Assembly: GCA_016866915.1 (NCBI GenBank)
Contig: VGKR01000020.1
Location: 1 to 8,040, forward strand
From: Candidatus Pacearchaeota archaeon
GTDB lineage: Archaea; Nanobdellota; Nanobdellia; Pacearchaeales; GW2011-AR1
Reading direction: 5' to 3'
DNA length: 8,040 nucleotides
Position numbers and translations under genes: made by a program. The notes below the pieces were generated by a model, which did no database searches, was not told where the DNA came from, and saw only the letters and a program-made list of their open reading frames with translations. Below are positions 5,315 through 8,040 of the stretch, in pieces (the stretch's first letter is position 1; every line of letters starts with the position of its first letter).

Positions 5315-7067
5315 ACCAGAACACAATCCATCTTCTTAATTTATCTAAGAAATACGAAAGTGTAACTTCATTTCTTTTGTATTGCTGATATGCACCCAGC
5401 ATTTCTTGAATTGTTACTATCTCAAGTGTTGGGGTTTCTGAATATTGAGAAATACTAAAGATTATTAAATAATCATCTGGATTTGCATTTCCAAAATTAT
5501 CAATGCATTTTACATAATAATTGTAAGTGTTTCCATCTGTTAATCCGATTATTGGTGTTGAATGACTTGTTGAGCCGGTGATTGAAAAAGTATTTGTCAT
5601 TGAATTATATAAAACTCCTGATGTTGTTGAATATCTGCAGGTTGATGCTTCATTTGTAACAAGAGAGATTGTTGTTGAATTTGTTCCTGCTGAAAGATTT
5701 CCTGTTGGTGCTCTTAAGCTTCTTATTGGTGGTGTTGTGTCTGAAGGAATTTCTCCAGGATCTATTAGTCTTAATGGATGAGGATAAGTATAAGGGGTAT
5801 AACCTGGCATCTGAACATTATTATAAAAATCTCTTCCTTCTCTTAAATGATCTGGACTAGTGGCACTAATAACAACAAATCCAAAAAGCACTCCACTTGC
5901 AGAAGGCTCTGGATTGCAGTTACCTCCCGGAGCAGTGCACCAATAATTATTCCATACATAAGCAGGCTCTTTTGCTTGAACTCCTGTAACAGGATTTGTT
6001 TGTCCGACTCCCACTTGATCTCTGCAAGGCCAACCAGAAGAATCCTCATGTCCATCTAAAGGAACACAGTATCCGCCACTGCCACAGTCAGAATTTTGTG
6101 CGCAAAAAAATGGCTGCACCCCTTCTCCAATACAAAATCTTTCTACTACTCCATCACATGCTGGCAAACCATTCGGTGTTCCATATGACCGCGAAACTCT
6201 TGTAAGCCAAGGATTATTCATCCAACTAAATCCTGCTGTGCTTATCCGATTATTATAAAAAACACCTGTTCCTCCACGAGAAAAAGAAAGAAATTGTATA
6301 GATTCTGTTGTAATTAGGGTATTATTGTAATACTCCCATGCGCGAAAACCTCTTGTAGGAATAGGATTCTCAAAATCATGGACACCAATATTATTATTTA
6401 TTCCTAGATTATGGCGAAACACCAACTTAGAGCCATAACGACCATCAAATGAACCAACACCTATATATGGTTCTGAGAAATTCACTATATTATTTTCAAA
6501 AAACACAAATCTATTGGTGCCCAAACCAGTGGGCTCACTCCATAAACTTCCTCCGCTGTCAGAACGCAATCGCCCCATCGAAAGCCCAACAACTGCCTGA
6601 TTTCTCGAAGCTGATATGTAATTACTGTCTATTACACCATAATAAATTCCATCAAAAACTGCAAATCTGCCTGCAAAATTTGTGTGATAAATATTATCAA
6701 TTCTAAAAGTATCTGCTCCTCCATTACCTCCACCAAAATAAACTCCTTGACCATTATTCCATGCCATTGAAGAAATTCTTACAAATTCTCCTGCAGCTGG
6801 TGAGACGCCAAATCTATAATCAGTTGAAGTGATTACTGTATTTCTTCCTGAACCCATTATAGTAACTGACAAACTACTAGGAATAGATACACGACTGCTC
6901 CACTCACAAGAACCAGAAGGAATCATAATCACATCTCCATCGACAGCACTGTTAATTGCTGCTTGCACATCTGCTTGCGAACAACTTGCTGCGTTGATAG
7001 TTGCAGCATCGATTCCCTGAAGAAAAAATAAAATCAAAATCAAAAAACAAACCAACTCTTTTTTCAT
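5313..7067 (-). CDS. Secreted right-handed beta-helix (pectate-lyase-like) protein with FN3-like domain and helical C-terminal tail
   Basis: The first 21 residues are a Sec signal (MKK, hydrophobic 6-18, cleavage near A21/A22). Residues 22-80 carry the typical beta-helix opening: VQAAINSAVDGDVIMIPSG, then VTIMGSGRNTVI. Residues 95-300 contain Asn/aromatic-rich coils such as RIDNIYHTNF, VFFENNIVNF, VFRHNLGINN and FYNNRISTAG, as in parallel beta-helix proteins. Residues 304-348 form a Cys-rich insert (C304, C312, C322, C328, C334, C348) probably held by disulfides, and two more cysteines follow at 377 and 384. YTPYTYPHPL (423-432) closes the helix. Residues 443-540 look like an FN3/Ig-like domain starting DTTPPIRSL. 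The last 35 residues are an amphipathic duplicated helix ending RRWIVFW. The likely role is extracellular polysaccharide binding or cleavage, but catalytic residues of pectate lyases could not be identified. A TATA box 26 nt upstream supports a leaderless start at 7067. Confidence 0.85.
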   Translation of the reverse strand: MKKELVCFLILILFFLQGIDAATINAASCSQADVQAAINSAVDGDVIMIPSGSCEWSSRVSIPSSLSVTIMGSGRNTVITSTDYRFGVSPAAGEFVRISSMAWNNGQGVYFGGGNGGADTFRIDNIYHTNFAGRFAVFDGIYYGVIDSNYISASRNQAVVGLSMGRLRSDSGGSLWSEPTGLGTNRFVFFENNIVNFSEPYIGVGSFDGRYGSKLVFRHNLGINNNIGVHDFENPIPTRGFRAWEYYNNTLITTESIQFLSFSRGGTGVFYNNRISTAGFSWMNNPWLTRVSRSYGTPNGLPACDGVVERFCIGEGVQPFFCAQNSDCGSGGYCVPLDGHEDSSGWPCRDQVGVGQTNPVTGVQAKEPAYVWNNYWCTAPGGNCNPEPSASGVLFGFVVISATSPDHLREGRDFYNNVQMPGYTPYTYPHPLRLIDPGEIPSDTTPPIRSLRAPTGNLSAGTNSTTISLVTNEASTCRYSTTSGVLYNSMTNTFSITGSTSHSTPIIGLTDGNTYNYYVKCIDNFGNANPDDYLIIFSISQYSETPTLEIVTIQEMLGAYQQYKRNEVTLSYFLDKLRRWIVFW

Positions 7068-7087
7068 TTTTATTCAAAGAAAAGAGA

Positions 7088-7097
7088 TTTTATAAAA
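7088..7097 (-). promoter_or_regulatory. TATA box of the beta-helix gene (leaderless)
   Basis: TTTTATAAAA is centred near 7092, about 26 nt from the ATG at 7067, so the mRNA should begin at or next to the start codon. No Shine-Dalgarno site is present. The T-rich sequence between the tRNA-Ser 3' end (7110) and this box may also end the tRNA transcript. Confidence 0.5.
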
Positions 7098-7154
7098 TTA
7101 ATTAAAATACGCCCCGACCAGGAATCGAACCTGGAAGCCTGTAAAGGCCTCGCT

Positions 7155-7193
7155 CTTTGGTTCTCAAAGAGAATCTAAGCTCCAAAAGAGAAG
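7155..7193 (-). other. Archaeal tRNA intron in tRNA-Ser with a canonical bulge-helix-bulge
   Basis: The anticodon stem CTCGC/GCGAG is followed by a 4-bp helix TTGG (7199-7196) with CCAA (7160-7157), flanked by 3-nt bulges AGC (7195-7193) and AGA (7156-7154), then an inner helix TTCTC/GAGAA. Cutting two bases into each bulge, as the tRNA-splicing endonuclease does, removes exactly 39 nt and leaves a normal 7-nt anticodon loop TTGGAGA. The intron also carries a second copy of the anticodon-loop sequence. Confidence 0.88.
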
Positions 7194-7199
7194 CTCCAA
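7177..7199 (-). repeat. 9-bp direct repeat: anticodon loop plus 5' splice site copied into the intron
   Basis: TTGGAGCTT occurs at 7199-7191 (anticodon loop and splice junction) and again at 7185-7177 inside the intron, both followed by a CTCTTT block (directly in the first copy, after AGATT in the second). The pattern looks like an imperfect tandem duplication. Confidence 0.7.
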
Positions 7200-7242
7200 G
7201 CGAGTGCAGTACCATTGTGCCATCGGGGCTTTTGGGTTGAAA

Positions 7243-7337
7243 TGCGGTATCGGGGAATCGAACCCCGATTTGATCGTTTTTGCAAAATTTGTGAGGAAAT
7301 TTGGCAACGACCTGTTCTACCACTAAACTAATACCGC
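7243..7337 (-). tRNA. tRNA-Gly(GCC) with a 24-nt intron
   Basis: Read on the minus strand from 7337: acceptor GCGGTAT/ATACCGC, T8-A9, D arm GTT...AAC with AGTGGTAG loop, anticodon stem GGTCG/CGATC (one G-T pair), anticodon GCC at 7305-7303, short variable loop AAAT, T arm CGGGG-TTCGATT-CCCCG, and discriminator A73. It decodes GGC and GGU. The mature length is 71 nt and CCA is not encoded. The intron occupies 7278-7301, between positions 37 and 38. It is the first gene of the two-tRNA array, with a possible TATA box just upstream. Confidence 0.92.
7278..7301 (-). other. Archaeal tRNA intron in tRNA-Gly with a relaxed splice motif
   Basis: TTGC (7307-7304) pairs with GCAA (7283-7280) and the 3' bulge AAA (7279-7277) is canonical. 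On the 5' side, however, the expected 3-nt bulge CAA can instead pair, because AAATTT (7302-7297) and AAATTT (7290-7285) are complementary around a CCTCAC loop. The motif is therefore a relaxed bulge-helix form. Removal of 24 nt restores a 7-nt loop TTGCCAA. Confidence 0.75.
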
Positions 7338-7356
7338 ATTAAATTAATTACTATTC

Positions 7357-7370
7357 ATTAAATAGGGAAT
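7357..7370 (-). promoter_or_regulatory. Possible TATA box of the tRNA array
   Basis: TATTTAAT (7364-7357) with ATTCCC upstream lies about 23 nt before the tRNA-Gly 5' end at 7337. This spacing suits transcription starting at or near the mature end. The BRE is weak, so the call is tentative. Confidence 0.3.
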
Positions 7371-7387
7371 TATTGGTTTTTAAAAAT

Positions 7388-7855
7388 TTAGAATGCTGAA
7401 AGATAATTCAGAATTCCTGCGAAGCTTACCCAGACAAAATACGGCCAAAGAAGATAAGAAGCTGTTTTGTTTATGCGATAAGTTGCAAAAATCATAATCA
7501 GAATTGAAAACCAGAGAAAAATTAATTCAAAAAAAGCAAGAAGTGGATTTTGCATTCCAAAATACAGAAAACTCCAAAAAAGATTTAACAAAAGATTTAC
7601 TCCAAAAACAAGAAACACTATTTTTCTTTCTATTTTATCTGCAGATGTCCAGGAAAGATACAGAGAAATTGCAATAAGGAAAAAAAGAATATTCCATACA
7701 ATTGGAAAAACAAAATTTGGAGGAGTTATTGATGGTCTTATTGTTTCATACCATTCTGAATCTGTAACAGGTGATGTAAATAAACTTCCAAGAAAAGCAA
7801 TTAGATACACAATTAGCAAACAAAAAATCAAAACTTTCCAGTTTATTTTTTTCAT
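7388..7855 (-). CDS. tspO: TspO/MBR (peripheral benzodiazepine receptor) family membrane protein
   Basis: At 155 residues with five membrane helices (about 7-27, 50-69, 77-97, 103-125, 131-153) it has the family's size and topology. Family motifs are visible: EWYETIRPSITPPNFVFPIVW (34-54; Trp35, Pro41, Pro45-Pro46), NLLLNLFWSFLYFGMQNPLLA (87-107; Asn91, Trp94, Pro104), FFELIFLWFSI (108-118) and LLWPYFVWVSFAGILN (135-150). TspO proteins bind porphyrins and sterols and are linked to tetrapyrrole and redox stress handling; the ligand here is unknown. It follows a 49-aa membrane mini-gene by 10 nt. No Shine-Dalgarno site precedes its ATG, and a TATA-like box AATTTTAA (7884-7877) about 26 nt upstream allows leaderless transcription in addition to read-through. 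It is complete. Confidence 0.93.
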   Translation of the reverse strand: MKKINWKVLIFCLLIVYLIAFLGSLFTSPVTDSEWYETIRPSITPPNFVFPIVWNILFFLIAISLYLSWTSADKIERKIVFLVFGVNLLLNLFWSFLYFGMQNPLLAFFELIFLWFSILIMIFATYRINKTASYLLWPYFVWVSFAGILNYLSAF

Positions 7856-7865
7856 TTTATATTGT

Positions 7866-8015
7866 TTAACTTGCTCTTAAAATTCCAAGAAGGTATTCAA
7901 TGTCTAATGAATTGAGAAATGCTCTAGGAAAAACAAAGAGCAGAGGAATTAATAATAAAAACTCTAAAATTCCAAGAGTTCTCAATAATCTGAGTTTATT
8001 TAGGATTTTTTTCAT
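7866..8015 (-). CDS. 49-aa single-pass membrane mini-protein upstream of tspO
   Basis: This frame is short but well supported. It has a GAGGT Shine-Dalgarno site 7 nt before the ATG at 8015, a basic N-terminus (MKKILNKLRLLR), one hydrophobic segment LGILEFLLLIPLLFVF (14-29) stopped by PRAF, and a C-terminal amphipathic stretch ending RAS. It stops 10 nt before tspO on the same strand, so an operon is likely and the product could partner with TspO in the membrane; that is inference. The frame stays open upstream of the ATG to the window edge, so a longer protein is not excluded, but the ribosome site favours this start. A 13-bp repeat lies within it (7878-7890 and 7965-7977), encoding LGIL twice. 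No family is recognised. Confidence 0.55.
   Translation of the reverse strand: MKKILNKLRLLRTLGILEFLLLIPLLFVFPRAFLNSLDIEYLLGILRAS
7878..7977 (-). repeat. 13-bp direct repeat within the mini-protein gene
   Basis: TAAAATTCCAAGA occurs at 7878-7890 and 7965-7977 on the plus strand, encoding the repeated LGIL in the minus-strand protein. The downstream copy overlaps the TATA-like box proposed for tspO. It may reflect an internal duplication or chance. Confidence 0.45.
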
Positions 8016-8022
8016 GAATATA

Positions 8023-8027
8023 ACCTC
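8023..8027 (-). promoter_or_regulatory. Shine-Dalgarno site of the mini-protein
   Basis: GAGGT on the minus strand, 7 nt before the ATG at 8015, matches the archaeal 16S rRNA 3' end consensus GGAGGTGA in part. It decides the start of the small gene. The promoter would lie beyond the right edge. Confidence 0.5.
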
Positions 8028-8040
8028 TTTTTTCTTGACA

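Larger units (their letters stand above)
7110..7229 (-). tRNA. tRNA-Ser(GGA) with a 39-nt intron
   Basis: Read on the minus strand from 7229: acceptor stem GCCCCGA pairs with TCGGGGC, T8-G9, a short D arm (GCA...TGC with AATGGTA loop), anticodon stem CTCGC/GCGAG, anticodon GGA at 7197-7195 after TT, a long variable arm GCCT-TTAC-AGGC, and T arm CCAGG-TTCGATT-CCTGG. The long variable arm and discriminator G73 identify a serine tRNA. It reads UCC and UCU codons. The mature length is 81 nt, and CCA is not encoded. The intron (7155-7193) lies between positions 37 and 38, the canonical archaeal site. The gene is 13 nt downstream of tRNA-Gly and probably shares its transcript. No protein-coding reading of this stretch is supported. 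Confidence 0.93.

Noticed and set aside
5843..6055. 70-codon minus-strand frame
   Set aside because: It is another frame inside the beta-helix gene with no start signal and no domain; a frameshift extension is not needed because the main frame is intact.
5578..7020. Several plus-strand open frames of 63-85 codons
   Set aside because: All are opposite the beta-helix gene, which has a signal peptide, recognisable domains and a promoter; the plus-strand products show no family features or ribosome sites.
7089..7108. AT palindromes between tRNA-Ser and the beta-helix gene as an attachment site
   Set aside because: tRNA 3' ends are common integration sites, but no integrase and no second copy of the tRNA 3' end is present in the window.
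7102..7323. 73-codon minus-strand open frame
   Set aside because: It lies entirely over the two intron-containing tRNA genes, whose stems, loops and anticodons account for the sequence.
7921..7941. Inverted repeat GCTCT...AGAGC
   Set aside because: It lies within the mini-protein frame, is only 5 bp with an 11-nt loop, and has no T-run after it; treated as chance.

Overview
The window looks like a chromosome segment from an uncultured, AT-rich archaeon, most likely a DPANN-type lineage (Woesearchaeota/Pacearchaeota-like). The domain call rests on several things read in the sequence: an archaeal-type uS10 ribosomal protein, two tRNA genes interrupted at position 37/38 with bulge-helix-bulge-like folds, no encoded CCA ends, a class III (archaellin/pilin-type) signal sequence, and BRE/TATA promoters about 26 nt upstream of start codons. 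The DPANN placement is inference from compact layout and gene style, not proven.

Layout. 1-813 (minus): 5' part of a CPA2/Kef-type cation:proton antiporter cut by the window edge. 964-2175 (plus): cell-surface protein with a pilin-type N-terminus and a LamG jelly-roll domain. 2337-2645 (plus): rps10, preceded by a 19-codon upstream ORF that resembles its own first codons. 2758-3336 (plus): orphan receiver-like (CheY-fold) protein. 3376-4872 (minus): an unrecognised 236-aa protein followed, stop codon touching start codon, by a class I SAM methyltransferase with a glycine-N-methyltransferase-like GNSF motif. 4921-7067 (minus): a secreted right-handed beta-helix protein and a 124-aa unknown 17 nt downstream. 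7110-7337 (minus): tRNA-Gly(GCC) then tRNA-Ser(GGA), both with introns. 7388-8015 (minus): a 49-aa membrane mini-protein followed by a TspO/MBR-family membrane protein.

How they fit. Two genes encode probable surface or secreted proteins (pilin-LamG; beta-helix with FN3-like domain and a helical C-terminal tail), suggesting attachment to or processing of host or environmental glycans. Two are membrane proteins of ion/small-molecule physiology (antiporter, TspO). rps10 and the tRNAs are core translation genes. The unknown plus methyltransferase pair is the clearest candidate for an undescribed two-protein module, but its substrate cannot be read from sequence.

Two translation styles coexist. 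Genes at 813, 964, 2337 and 8015 have Shine-Dalgarno-like sites, while those at 2758, 4872, 7067 and probably 7855 have a TATA box placed so that transcription should begin at or within a few nt of the ATG (leaderless). No intergenic stretch exceeds 300 bases. No IS element, CRISPR array or integrase was seen.
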